From Prorocentrum cordatum (lineage: Eukaryota; Sar; Dinophyceae; Prorocentrales; Prorocentraceae), in NCBI GenBank assembly GCA_963575745.1, contig CAUYUJ010015022.1, positions 144,227 through 208,226 of the forward strand: a DNA stretch of 64,000 nucleotides, read 5' to 3'. The translations under genes and the position numbers were made by a program. This document shows positions 10,295 to 20,161 of the stretch, one piece after another (position 1 is the first letter of the stretch; each line of letters begins with the position of its first letter). The notes beneath the pieces are model-generated. The model was not told where the DNA came from. It worked only from the letters and a program-made list of their open reading frames with translations, and made no database searches.

Positions 10295-10475
10295 GTTTAT
10301 CTCCTGCACTGTTGTCGTCGCTGTTGCCATTCTGGTTCAAAGTAATGAAGCGTGGCTGTGAGCTTAGCTCGGCCAGCAGCACTCGCTGCTGCGTACGAGC
10401 AGTCTCCCAGTGACTGTGAGTTCTTTCCGCCCATCATTTTCGCTGTGAGCTTAGCTCCGCACGGACGCTTCTCCT
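10295..10475 (+). promoter_or_regulatory. double leader: SL relic plus two GTGAGCTTAGCTC motifs
   Basis: SL relic at 10321-10343 (GCCATTCTGGTTCAAAG), first motif at 10359 (38 nt from the relic start) and second motif GTGAGCTTAGCTCCGC at 10445, followed by ACGGACGC. It aligns over about 180 bp with 19925-20105, ahead of an unrelated gene. The 10520 ORF follows. Confidence 0.7.
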
Positions 10476-10519
10476 TCCAACATCGTAGAGCGGTGGGCAT
10501 GGACATGTTTGTGTGAGCT

Positions 10520-11038
10520 ATGTTTAGGGAGTGCGAGGGCCCTCCGTGGCGGTGCAGAATATGTAACATGGATTTCGGAACGCGGAAGTGCAAGTATCAC
10601 ATCCAAATGTCTGGGCGCTACCATGCTCGCCAAATTCGCCAGCAATCAGGCCTACGGGAGCGGAAGGACAATATCCTGCGCCGAATGACCAACGTCAGAA
10701 GTGCGAGCTTCGTCTCGTGGCTCAAGAGCACCATCAGGCGCAGCCAGCGGGCGATTCGGAGCGGCGACAGGGTCGTCGACTTCATCCCGTTCGGCGCGTC
10801 GTGTCTCGTCAGTCGTGATGTACACGCAGTTATTTGTCAGCTGCGGCGCTTGAAGACGAGTGGTGTAGCCCTTTTGGCTGCTGTCGGCGCTGCTTGCTTG
10901 CTCTGGACGGACGCATGGGTGCAGGCCGTGGGCGTTCCCCTCGCGACCGCATCCTATCGCGGCGATCTGGCGAGGCGACTTTTGCAAACGCGCGCGGATG
11001 ATGTGGAAAGAGCGCCAGTGGATCACCTTGGACTTTAA
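10520..11038 (+). CDS. small zinc-finger-like protein
   Basis: ATG at 10520, TAA at 11036-11038, 172 codons. Near the N-terminus CRIC, then HIQMSGRYH gives C-x2-C-x11-H-x7-H, resembling U1/matrin-type C2H2 fingers. A basic stretch (LRERKDNILRRM, STIRRSQRAIR) follows, then a hydrophobic segment around residues 110-130. No other homology is recognised. It sits directly behind a double SL-relic leader and stops at the edge of the poly-G/telomere block, so its 3' end may be truncated. A tiny ORF (ATG at 10498) precedes the start. The function could be nucleic-acid binding; this is inference from the finger only. Confidence 0.45.
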   Translation: MFRECEGPPWRCRICNMDFGTRKCKYHIQMSGRYHARQIRQQSGLRERKDNILRRMTNVRSASFVSWLKSTIRRSQRAIRSGDRVVDFIPFGASCLVSRDVHAVICQLRRLKTSGVALLAAVGAACLLWTDAWVQAVGVPLATASYRGDLARRLLQTRADDVERAPVDHLGL

Positions 11039-11300
11039 AAGGGGGGTGTGCTCCAGGGCCCCCCCCCCCCCTCCTCCCCCCTTAAGGGGCGGGGAAGGGG
11101 GTTCGAGAACCCCCCCCCCTCCCCCCCTTTAAGGGGGAGGGGTTTCGAACCCCTCCCCCCCCCCCCCCCCACCCCCCCCCTTCCCCTTTGAAAGAGGGGG
11201 GGGGGGGGGGGGTCGGAACCCCTGCCCCCCCCCTTGAAGGGGGGGGGGGGTTCGGACGCCCCCCTGCCCCCCCCCACCCCCCTCCCCCCTTTCCGCAGGG
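11039..11300. repeat. poly-G/poly-C block
   Basis: Alternating C- and G-runs of 6-14 nt separated by short words such as GGGGTTTCGAACCCC. There is strong quadruplex potential on both strands. It opens the subtelomere-like block. Confidence 0.85.
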
Positions 11301-11313
11301 GTCGGGGCGAGCG

Positions 11314-11442
11314 AGGTTAGGGTTTAGGGTTAGGGTTAGGGGGGGGTTAGGGTTAGGGTTAGGGGGTTTAGGGTTAGGGTTTAGGGTTTAGGGTTCGGGT
11401 TAGGGTTTAGGGTTAGGGTAGGGTTAAGGTTAAGGGTTAGGG

Positions 11443-11481
<39 letters not shown>

Positions 11482-11508
11482 TAGGGTTTAGGGTTTAGGG
11501 TTAGGGTC
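11314..11508 (+). repeat. interstitial telomere-type array 1
   Basis: A mixture of TTTAGGG and TTAGGG units with occasional variants. TTTAGGG is the telomere repeat known from dinoflagellates and plants. It is interior here, with non-telomeric DNA on both sides. Confidence 0.9.
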
Positions 11509-12665
11509 TAACAGGGCAAGGCCAAGAATACCTACCTGCATTGGCACCCACCTGCGGTGGCTATCAATCCCCCCCGCATCTCCACCCCCACATAAAGATC
11601 ATCTCTCCTCTCATGTTATACCCTAACGGGCGGGTCGGGCGGGCGGGGCTCTAACGGGCGGGTCGGGCGGGCGGGGCCCTAACGGGCGGGTCGGGCGGGC
11701 GGGGCCCTAACGGGCGGGTCGGGTCGGGCGGGCGGACCCTAACGGGCGGGTCGGGTCGGGCCGGGCGGACCCTAGCGGGCGGGGTGCACTTGGCGCGCGT
11801 GAACCCTGACGGGCGGGTCGGGTCGGGTCGGGTGGGCGGACCCTAACGGGCGGGTCGGGCCGGGTCGGGCGGGCCCTAGCGGGCGGGTCGGGTCGGGCGG
11901 GCGGGACATTGAAGTATGGTGCATGTACACTTGACACGCGTGAACCCTCATAAGCGGGTCGGTTCGGGTCGGGCGGACTCTAGGGTTCGCCCGACCTCAA
12001 CGTGCTTTGCTATGCAACGCCTCTCGTATGCTATGCCAGCATAACATAGATTAGCACAAAGGCGAGTTCCACAACATCTGGATAACCGCAGCCTCTAGCG
12101 CGGCTGTCGCATAGCACCAATGCTGAAAAACATTGAAATTTCCAAAGGAGTTGGCCATGATCGCGCGGCCGCCGCGCGCTTGCGCACTTTGTCGTATTTT
12201 TTGCAATGTAATATTACCATGCACACATCTTGCAAGAGCAGAATCTTCAGTTTTTAGTATTTTTAACCATATAAAACTCCGGTGCGCATACGGGGCCGCC
12301 GCGCGCGTGTGCACTTTGTCGTATTTTTTGCAATGGGATATGACCATGGACACATCTTGCAAGAGCAGGATGTTAAGGTTATCGTTTTTTTACAATATAA
12401 AATCCCGGGTTACATGCGGGGTCGCGAACCGGGGCCGGGCACGTTGTATTCTAAAAAATAAGGTTTTCTGATCGCATGATCAGGATATAGTATTTTTTGC
12501 AAGGGATGAGCCGGGGTCGCGACCGGAGCCGGGCAGAATGTATTGTAAAAAACAAGGTTTTCTGATCGCATGATCAGGAAATCGTATTTTTTGCAAGGGA
12601 TGGGGGGCGGCTTGCATAGCGGCCGGTTTGGAAGGGATTCGGGTTTAATAATTATAAGGATTACA
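11507..12665 (+). repeat. subtelomere-like unit, copy A
   Basis: Starts TCTAACAGGGCAAGGCCAAG. It contains a GGGCGGGTCGGGCGGG array (about 11625-11980), CGACCTCAACGTGCTTTGC, two GTCGTATTTTTTGCAATG blocks and TGATCGCATGATCAGG, and ends in GCATAGCGGCCGGTTTGG. Copy B starts at 13078, so the tandem period is about 1.57 kb including the telomere-type array. There is no credible ORF. Confidence 0.85.
11625..11985 (+). repeat. CCCTAACGGGCGGGTCGGG minisatellite
   Basis: Units of 22-35 bp, each starting CCCTAACGGGCGGGTCGGG. The CCCTAAC word is the complement of a telomere-type unit, which suggests origin from telomere repeat. It recurs at 13190-13570 in copy B. Confidence 0.85.
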
Positions 12666-12911
12666 GATTTAGGTTTTACGGTTGGGTTAGGGTTTAGGGT
12701 TAGGGTCAGGGTTAAGGTGTAGGATTAGGGTTCGGGTTAGGGTTTAGGGTTAGGGTTAGGGTTTAGGGTTTAGGGTTTAGGGTTAGGGTTTAGGGATTAG
12801 GGTTAGGGTTAGGGTTAGGGTTAGCTCTTAGGGTTTAGGGTTAGGGTTAGCGTTTAGGGCTAGGGTTTAGGGTTACGGTTAGGGTTAAGGGTTAAGGGTT
12901 AGGGATTAGGG

Positions 12912-12944
<33 letters not shown>

Positions 12945-13077
12945 TAGGGTTTAGGGTTAGGGGTATGGTTTGTGTTGAGGGTTAAGGTTTAGGGTTAGGG
13001 TTAGGGTGAGGGTTTAGGGTTAGGGTTCGGGTTCGGGTTTAGGGTTAAGGTTTAGGGTTCAGGGTTTAGGGTTAGGG
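12666..13077 (+). repeat. interstitial telomere-type array 2
   Basis: Degenerate TTTAGGG/TTAGGG units with interspersed variants such as TTAGCG and TTACGG. It joins unit copies A and B. Confidence 0.9.
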
Positions 13078-14079
13078 TCTAACAGGGCAAGGCCAAGAAT
13101 ACCTACCTGCATTGGCACCCACCTGCGGCGGCTATCAATCCCCCCCGCATCTCCACCCCCACATAAAGATCATCTCTCTTCTCATGTTATACCCTAACGG
13201 GCGGGTCGGGCGGGCGGGACCCTAACGGGCGGGTCGGGCGGGCGGGGCCCTAACGGGCGGGTCGGGCGGGCGGGGCCCTAACGGTCGGGCGGGCAGGCCC
13301 TAACGGGCGGGCCGGGTCGGGTCAGGCGGACCCTAGCGGGCGGGTCGGGTCGGGCGGGCGGGACATTAAAGTATGGTGCGTGTGCACTTGACACGCGTGA
13401 ACCCTGACGGGCGGGTCGGGTCGGGTCGGGTGGGCGGACCCTAACGGGCGGGTCGGGTCGGGTCGGGCGGACCCTAACGGGCGGGTCGGGTCGGGCGGGC
13501 GGGACATTAAAGTATGGTGCGTGTGCACTTGACACGCGTGAACCCTAACAAGCGGGTCGGTTCGGGTCGGGCGGACTCTAGGGTTCGCCCGACCTCAACG
13601 TGCTTTGCTATGCAACGCCTCTCGTATGCTATGCCAGCATAACATAGATTAGCACAAAGGCGAGTTCCACAACATCTGGATAACCGCAGCCTCTAGCGTG
13701 GCTGTCGCATAGCACCAGTGCTGAAAAACATTGAAATTTCCAAAGGAGTTGGCCATGATCGCGCGGCCGCCGCGCGCTTGTGCACTTTGTCGTATTTTTT
13801 GCAATGGAATATTACCATGCACACATCTTGCAAGAGCAGAATCTTCAGTTTATATTTTTTTTACATATAAAACTCCGGTACGCATACGGGGCCGCCGCGC
13901 GCGTGTGCACTTTGTCGTATTTTTTGCAATGGAATATGAGCATGGACACATCTTGCAAGAGCAGGATGTTAAGGTTATCGTATTTTTTACAATATACAAT
14001 CCCGGGCTACATGCGGGGTCGCGAACCGGGGGCCGGGCACTTTGTATTGTTAAAAAAAGTTTTCTGATCGCATGATCAG

Positions 14080-15349
14080 AAAGAAGCGTGTTCTACCGCT
14101 GCTGGCGGAAAACCGGGGGGGGTCACTACGGTTCGAACCCCTCCCCCCCCCCCTCCGGAAAACCGGGGGGGGTCACTACCGGTTCGAACCCCTCCCCCCC
14201 CCCCCCCCAGCTCATCATGAAAAGGGGGGGGGGTCACTACCGGTTCGAACCCCCCCCCCCCCCCCCCCCCCTCCCCCTCGAAAACCGAGTGGGGGTGCGG
14301 ACAGTGGTGGGGACGGTGTTGGTGGGGACAGTGGTGAGGGGACAGCGGGACAGTGGTGGGGACAGTGGGGGGACAGTGGGACAGTGGTGGGGACGGTAGT
14401 GGTGGGGACAGTGGTGAGGGGATAGCGGGACAGTGGTGGGGACAGTGGGACAGTGGGACAGCGGTGGGGGCGGTAGTGGTGGGGACAGTGGTGGGGACAA
14501 TGGTGGGAACAGGGGGGGACAGTGGACAGTGGTGGTGACGGTGGTGGTGGGGACAGTGGTGTGGGGACAATGGGAACGAGGTGGAAACAGTGGGACAGTG
14601 GAGGGTACAATGGTGGTGGGGACAGTGGTGAAAGGCGGTGGCGAGGACGGCGGTGGGACAATGGGACAGAGGTACAGTGGGGACAGTGGCGGGGACAGTG
14701 GGGACAGTGGTGGGAACAGTGGGACAGCTCAGTGGGACAGCGGAGGAGTCAGTGGGACAGTGGGGATAGTCGGGCAGTGGTTGGGGCCGTGGAGACAGTG
14801 GGGAGAGTGGAACCGTGGTGGGAACAGTTCTGGGGACAGCGGGGACAGTGCGACAGTGGTGGGGCCACTGGTGGGGACAGTAGGGGCGGTGGTGGAACCA
14901 GTGGGGACAGCGGTGGTGAGGACAGTGGTGCTGGGAACACCAGTGGGGGATGTGATGCGGACGGTGGTGGGGACCGGGAGTCGTTTGCTGGCGGTGAGTA
15001 GGGGGGGGGGGGGGGGGGGGGGCGGGGGGGGGGGGGGGGGGGGGGGTTCGAACCGGTAGTGACCCCCCCGGTTTTTCGGATTCCGCAGGGGGGGTGGGGG
15101 GGGGGGGAGGGGTTAGAACCGTAGTGACCCCCCCGGTTTTCGAGCGGGAGGGGGGGGGGGGGGGGGTGGGGGGGTAGGGGAAGGGGGGGGGTTTTTGCCG
15201 GGGGAGAGGCGGGGGGCGGGGGGGGGGGCCCCCCGTTTTTCCGGCAGGGGGGGGGGGGGATTTTCGGAGGGGGGGGGGGAGACCCCCGGGTTCCGGAGGA
15301 AAAGGTTGGCAATTTTCCACAGTAAAGCGGCGGTGGATCACGCTCTCTC
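14080..15349. mobile_element. 1,270-bp insertion with 9-bp TSD and inverted ends
   Basis: CATGATCAG occurs at 14071-14079 and again at 15350-15358. Removing 14080-15349 plus one copy restores the copy A sequence exactly across the junction. The left end and the reverse complement of the right end agree at 16 of 19 positions (AGCGTGTTCTACCGCTGCT versus AGCGTGATCCACCGCCGCT, starting 5 nt in). Both arms then carry inverted copies of GGGTCACTACCGGTTCGAAC with flanking G/C runs. The centre is a minisatellite with no coding capacity. A 9-bp duplication with inverted ends is the hallmark of Mutator-like elements. I infer a non-autonomous MULE or foldback element. Confidence 0.75.
14286..14998 (+). 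repeat. GGGGACAGTGGTG minisatellite
   Basis: Degenerate units of 9-21 bp built on GGGGACAGTGG(TGG), filling the centre of the 14080-15349 insertion. It is open in most frames, giving Gly/Asp/Ser-rich or Pro/His-rich translations that I do not count as genes. Confidence 0.85.
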
Positions 15350-15524
15350 CATGATCAGGATATAGTATTTTTTTGCAAGGGATGAGCCGGGGTCGCGACC
15401 GGGGCCGGGCAGAATGTATTGTAAAACTAATGTTTTCTGATCGCATGATCAGGAAGTAGTATTTTTTGCAAGGGATGAAAGCGGCTTGCATAGCGGCCGG
15501 TTTGGAAGGTTTTACGGTTTAATA

Positions 15525-15827
15525 CTGATAAGGATTAGAGATTAAGGTTTAGGGTTAGGTCATAGGGCTTAGGGTTAGGGTTAAGGTTTAGGGTTAGGGT
15601 TAGGGTTAGGGCTAGAGTTTAGGGTGGTTAGGGTTAGGGCTTAGGGCTTAGGGTTAGGGTTAGGCATTAGGGTTTAGGGTTAGGGTTGAGGGGTCAGGGT
15701 TTAGGGTTCGGGTTAGGGTTTAGGGTTCGGGTTTAGGGTGAGGATTGGGCTTTATGGTTTAGGGGTAGGGTTAAGATTAGGGTTAGGTTTTGGGTTTAGG
15801 GTTAGCGTTTAGGGTTAAGGTTTAGGG

Positions 15828-15860
<33 letters not shown>

Positions 15861-16155
15861 TAGGGTTTAGGGTTGGGTTGGGGGTTAGGGTTAGGGTCAG
15901 GGTTAAGGTGTAGGATTAGGGTTAGGGTTAGGGTTAGGGTTAAGGTTTAGGGTTAGGGTTCGGGTTTAGGGTTTAGGGTTTAGGGCTAGGGTTTAGGGAT
16001 TAGGGTTAGGGTTAGGGTTAGGGTTAGCTCTTAGGGTTTAGGGTTAGGGTTAGCGTTTAGGGTTAGGGTTAGGGCTAGGGCTAGGGTTAGGGTTACGGTT
16101 AGGGTTAAGGTTAGGGTTAGGGTTAGGGTTAGGGCTTAGGTTTAGGGTTTAGGGT

Positions 16156-16186
<31 letters not shown>

Positions 16187-16785
16187 GTATGGTTTGTGTT
16201 GAGGGTTAAGGTTTAGGGTTAGGGTTAGGGTGAGGGTTTAGGGTTAGGGTTCGGGTTCGGGTTTAGGGTTAAGGTTTAGGGTTCAGGGTTTAGGGTTAGG
16301 GTTAAGATTTAGGGTTCGGTCATAGGGTTTAGGGTTAGGGTTAAGGTTTAGGGTTAGGGTTAGGGCTAGGGTTTAGGGTTAGGGGTAGGGTTAAGGATTA
16401 GGGTGTAGGGGTTAGGGTTAGCGTTAGGGTTAGGGTTTAGGGTGAGGGTTTAGGGTGTAGGGTTTCGGGGGTCAGGGTTTAGGGTCAGGGTTGGGGTTTA
16501 GGGTTAGGGTTTAGGGTTTAGGGCTCGGATTTAGGGTTTAGGGTCAGGGTTGGGGTTGAGGTTAGGGTTTAGGGTTAGGGTTTAGGGTTTAGGGTGAGGG
16601 GTAGGGTTGAGGTTAGGGATTAGGGTTGAGGGCTAGGGTTAAGGGTTCAGGTTTAGAGCTTAGGTTAGGGCTAGGCTTAGTGTTAGGGTTTGGGGTCAGG
16701 GTTAGGTCTACGGTTAGGGTTTAGGCTTCGGGTTAGGGATTATGGATTAGGGTTCAGGGTTTGGGTTAGAGGTTAGGGCTTCGGG
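15525..16785 (+). repeat. interstitial telomere-type array 3
   Basis: About 1.25 kb of mixed TTTAGGG and TTAGGG units with many variants, the longest of three arrays. All three run in the same orientation. The internal stretch TAGGGTCAGGGTTAAGGTGTAGGATTAGG repeats 12690-12730, so arrays 2 and 3 share derived variants. Confidence 0.9.
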
Positions 16786-16829
16786 GGGGTCGGGGCGGGG
16801 TGGTAGGGATGGGGTTCCGGAGCCGGGGC

Positions 16830-17056
16830 GCGAGCCGGGGAAAGGGGGGGGGGGGGAGGGGGGGGGGGGGGGGGCGCCGACGACGGTTCGGGAAAAGGGG
16901 GGGGGGGGGGGGGGTTCGCCGACGACGGCTTCGGGCAAGGGGAGGGGGGGGGGGGGTTCGCCGACGACGGCTCGGCAAGGAGGGGGGGGGGGGGGGGGGT
17001 CGCCGACGACGGCTCGGGCAAGGGGGGGGGGGGGGTACGACCCCCCCCCCCCCCTT
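16830..17056 (+). repeat. G-run array with TTCGCCGACGACGGC
   Basis: Four to five units of roughly 40-60 bp, each a G-run of 10-20 followed by (TT)CGCCGACGACGGCTCGG. It closes the subtelomere-like block, and a run of C follows at 17041-17054. High quadruplex potential. Confidence 0.8.
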
Positions 17057-17257
17057 TGGGTGGTCCAGCGGCGCGCCCTCGATGATGTGCAGGTAGCGAA
17101 CCCCAGCATTCGTGTCTGTCGCGGGCGTTCGCTTCTCACAGGCACCCAGGCGCATGCTCGGCGCAAAGCTCGACGGCTTGCATCCTTAGCGCTTGGTGTT
17201 GCACGCCGAGCTCCAGGGGCGCACGCTCTACTTCAAGAAGGCAACGCGTCGAGCGCC

Positions 17258-17623
17258 ATGGATGCCTTGTGCGGGTCTGGTCTGCCAATCGGGGGATACG
17301 CCGCTAAATTCATGCCGGTGTTGTTGTCGCAGCTGGGGCTGGCGCAGTGGACGACAGTTGCGACTCGCGGCTTCGCTGGTTCTACGGGCTTGGCGGCACT
17401 TCGCCTGCTCGTGGGTCGCAGCGTGACTTTGGCTGGGGCTGACACAGCGCTGGCGCTGCTTTCCCAGAGCATCCGTGCAGATTGGGCCGGGCCGCCGCGG
17501 CTGCCCCCGTTCGAGATGCTCGACCTCGAATCGCAGCTCTGTGCGTGGCACTCTGCGGACTGTGCATCTGCGAACAGCTGTCAGTACCGAGGCATGCGTG
17601 GCGCACTTCAGCTGGTGCAGTAA
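17258..17623 (+). CDS. hypothetical protein fragment
   Basis: The frame is open from about 17060; the first ATG is 17258, giving 122 codons. It is Ala/Leu-rich, with GSGLPIGGYAAKFMPVLLSQLGLAQW and a final AWHSADCASANSCQY. No family is recognised and there is no leader module upstream. It may be an exon or remnant next to the poly-G block. From 17624 to 18200 nothing convincing is seen. Confidence 0.25.
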   Translation: MDALCGSGLPIGGYAAKFMPVLLSQLGLAQWTTVATRGFAGSTGLAALRLLVGRSVTLAGADTALALLSQSIRADWAGPPRLPPFEMLDLESQLCAWHSADCASANSCQYRGMRGALQLVQ

Positions 17624-18204
17624 AGTGTTTCATTTCGTCGGCGATGTCCACGTTTGTCATTGCAGCGGCATGTCCGCAGTATGGTGCGCAATGCGCAGAC
17701 CATCGGTTCGATGGCATAGCGCGCGCTTGCATCCAATGCGCAGGTGGAGCATAGCTACTCGCAGTAGTCGCAATCATCGCGCTTCCTTTTCTTCATTCAC
17801 TTTTCCCTTCGTTGACAGGCGCGCGAGATGCGGGTGGAGCGCCCAGCGGGCAACATTCATGTCATGGGCGCAGTGCGCGCCCGCGCCTGAGGGAGGAGGG
17901 TGGGCATGGACAGTCATGAATGAGGGGGAGGGAAAGAGGTGTGGGGGTCTATGAGCTGCAAACAGCTGTCGGATGGCGTTTTTCGAGATGGGTTCGCATG
18001 TGGATGAGATGGCGGGAGGGGTAATCCAGGGGAAGCAGCTGGGGATCATCCAGGGGAAGACATCTTGTCGCTCTCGCTTGGCAGAGGCTCCGGGGAAACC
18101 GCGGGTGCAATCCAGAGGTTCGCAGCAGCCACGCGATGATCCGAGAGGCTTCCAAGAAGGGACGCGAAGTCATCAAGCCGCTCAGAATTGGTTGAAGTGT
18201 ATCC

Positions 18205-18300
18205 GCCCTGCAGCTCAATCGTCGCCGTTGCCATTCTGTCTCTCAGTGTTGAACAGTGGTTGTGAGTTTAACTTGCCCACATTGAATCGCTTCCGCCTAT
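18205..18300 (+). promoter_or_regulatory. leader module: SL relic, diverged motif
   Basis: 18224-18242 matches the first 19 nt of the SL at 16 of 19 and keeps CCGT at the 5' end. The motif is degraded (GTGAGTTTAACTTGCC) but begins at 18262, again 38 nt from the relic start. An ATG at 18299 opens a 112-codon frame with no recognised family. Confidence 0.55.
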
Positions 18301-18637
18301 GAGCAATCTTTATCTGGTTCTGTGTTCCCACACCTTCGAAGTTGAAAAGCGAGTTCAGCACGACATTCGTGCCATGTATCGCATTCGTGCTCCCCCCTCC
18401 GTCTCCTTGTCGCCCTCTTATCTTTCCCTACGCTCACTCTTTCCCATATTGTTTTGTTCCCCTCCTCCTCCTCACCCAGTCTCGGAGGTCTTCTCATTTC
18501 ATGTTCACGCTAATCTTCTGCGAGGCTGCACGTTGTTGGCCGTGGGCCCAATCTTACAGTGTCTTGGATCCGTTGTAGCTGGACGGTTGGGCAACGCGAT
18601 CTCATGTGTCGATGCCGTCTGGCCACGGACTGCCTGA
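18299..18637 (+). CDS. hypothetical ORF behind SL-relic leader
   Basis: 112 codons from the first ATG after the leader at 18224-18277. It has an uncharged N-terminus, a Pro-rich middle (PPPPHPVSEVF), then a hydrophobic segment. No family is recognised; the codon pattern is not clearly protein-like. It is listed only because of its position behind the leader. Confidence 0.2.
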   Translation: MSNLYLVLCSHTFEVEKRVQHDIRAMYRIRAPPSVSLSPSYLSLRSLFPILFCSPPPPHPVSEVFSFHVHANLLRGCTLLAVGPILQCLGSVVAGRLGNAISCVDAVWPRTA

Positions 18638-18775
18638 GTAGACATTTTCATCTAATGAACCTTTCATCGTCTACTCGTGAGAGTTCTCAAGTACCCAGTC
18701 GTGGCTCGTCAGGATTAATCAGGATCACTGGCCCCAGGGGACGGCACTAATTGGAGGTCTTCTTTTTTTTGTTTG

Positions 18776-18960
18776 ATAGATTTCCTCCAAAGTAGCCCAA
18801 AGAAAAGCCGAGGAGACACCTCCCCCTACCTCCTCCCCCTGGGAGTGGACAGGGAGTCCGGCGGGTCGTCAGGGGGGTCAATATCAATTCCTGGGATAGC
18901 CAAGAAAACGACGACCCTCACGAGGATTCTGGCCTCGACGGGGGGAGGATTTTGAAATCA
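18776..18960 (-). repeat. dispersed GCCAGAATCCTCGTGAGG repeat, reverse orientation
   Basis: In reverse complement this matches the segments at 30110-30240, 30600-30700, 37130-37230 and 40545-40640 (GGGGCCAGAATCCTCGYGAGGGTCGTCGTTTT, then CTCCCAGGA). Here the whole composite (this repeat, 12-bp array, 25-bp array) is inverted relative to the other copies. Confidence 0.75.
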
Positions 18961-18984
18961 TTTCGTCTTTGTCAGGGGGCAGCG

Positions 18985-19235
18985 CTCCTCGGCGCTTCCG
19001 AAGTGATCGCAAGAGGCGCCAAAATGGCCCCAAGAGGCCCCCAGGAGGCCCCCAAGAGTTTCCAAGAGATCCCCAGAGGTCCCCATGAGGCTCCAAGAAG
19101 CGCCCAAGAGGCTCTCAAGAGGGCCCCAAGAGGATCGTCAAGAGGCTCCAAGAGGCCCCGAGAGGCTCCCAAGAGGCTCCGATGAGGCTCCCGGAAGGCC
19201 CCAGGAGGCTCCTGGAGTCTCCCAAGAGGCCCAGC
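18985..19235 (-). repeat. 12-bp minisatellite, reverse orientation
   Basis: CCCCAAGAGGCC-type 12-bp units, the complement of the GGCCTCTTGGGG arrays. It precedes an inverted GTGAGTCGTTCGGG array. Confidence 0.85.
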
Positions 19236-19622
19236 GAGGAGCCCGAACGACTCGCACCAGGACGTGAGGACGTGGGGCCCGAACGACTCACACCACGAAG
19301 AGTCCGAACGACTCGCATCATCAGGAGGGGCCCGAACGACTCACACCAGGACGAGGCGCCCGAACGACTCACATCACGAAGACCCCGAACGACTCACACT
19401 ACGACGAAGGCCCCGAACGATTCACACCACGAGGAGCCCGAACGAGTCACACCAGGAGGAGGGGCCCGAACGACTCACACCCGCACGATGGGCCCGAACA
19501 ACGTACACCACGAGAAGCCCGAACGACTCACACCAGGACGAAGAGCCCGAACGACTGACCCCACAAAGAGCCCAAACGACTCACACCAGGAAGAAGAGCC
19601 CGAACGACTCACACCAGCAAAG
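19235..19622 (-). repeat. GTGAGTCGTTCGGG minisatellite, inverted array
   Basis: About 15 units reading GCCCGAACGACTCACACC on the plus strand. Most other arrays read the opposite way. From 19622 to 19900 no feature is recognised. Confidence 0.9.
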
Positions 19623-19924
19623 AGGATGTACAAGAAAACGGGAGGAAGGCATAACAAGGGAGATTTGCGGGGCGAAGCGGAGACACGTTTGCAAAAATCG
19701 ACTGTCGGCATGTTTTGCAAGAGTTGCTGTTGTCAGATGTGTTGGTGGGGATACGAGAAACGTAAGAATTGAAGTTATCCTTTGTTTTGATCGATTTCCT
19801 CTAAAGTTGTTCAAATCACCGCCGAGGAGGCACCAAGAGGCTCCAATATTGCCCCAAGATGGCCCTCGCGAGGCTCCGCAGTCTTCTGGCAAGATCTACG
19901 ATGTCACACAGGCGTTCATGATAG

Positions 19925-20105
19925 GACAAGTGCTCATTTCCTGCAGCGTTGTCGTCGCTGTTGCCATTGTGGCTCACAGTGTTGACGTGTGCCTGTGAGC
20001 TTGGCTCAGGCAGCAGCAATTGGTGGTGTTTTCGAGCGTTTTCCCAGTGTCCGTGATTTCTACTTGCCCATCATTCTCGCTGTGAGCTTAGCTCCGCACG
20101 GACGT
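19925..20105 (+). promoter_or_regulatory. double leader: SL relic plus two motifs
   Basis: SL relic at 19957-19979 (GCCATTGTGGCTCACAG), first motif GTGAGCTTGGCTCAGG at 19995 (38 nt from the relic start) and second motif GTGAGCTTAGCTCCGC at 20082, then ACGGACG. It closely parallels 10295-10475. The coiled-coil gene at 20162 follows. Confidence 0.7.
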
Positions 20106-20161
20106 TCGGACGCGTCAAGCTGGGGGTGTCTGCACTCCCAGAAGTACCACAGGAAGCTCCG

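Larger units (their letters stand above)
13078..15525 (+). repeat. subtelomere-like unit, copy B (interrupted)
   Basis: Near-identical to copy A from TCTAACAGGGCAAGG to GATCGCATGATCAG (14079), then interrupted, and resumed at 15350 with CATGATCAGGATATAG through GCATAGCGGCCGGTTTGG. Copy A keeps the uninterrupted junction at about 12472-12487, so it shows the empty site. Confidence 0.85.

Noticed and set aside
14120-15060. GGTTCGAACC words considered as tRNA T-arms.
   Set aside because: They are parts of the inverted arms of the insertion, with no acceptor or anticodon stems.
14076-15491. 471-codon minus-strand Pro/His-rich frame.
   Set aside because: It crosses a transposon insertion junction and consists of poly-G/C and minisatellite DNA; no conserved domain.
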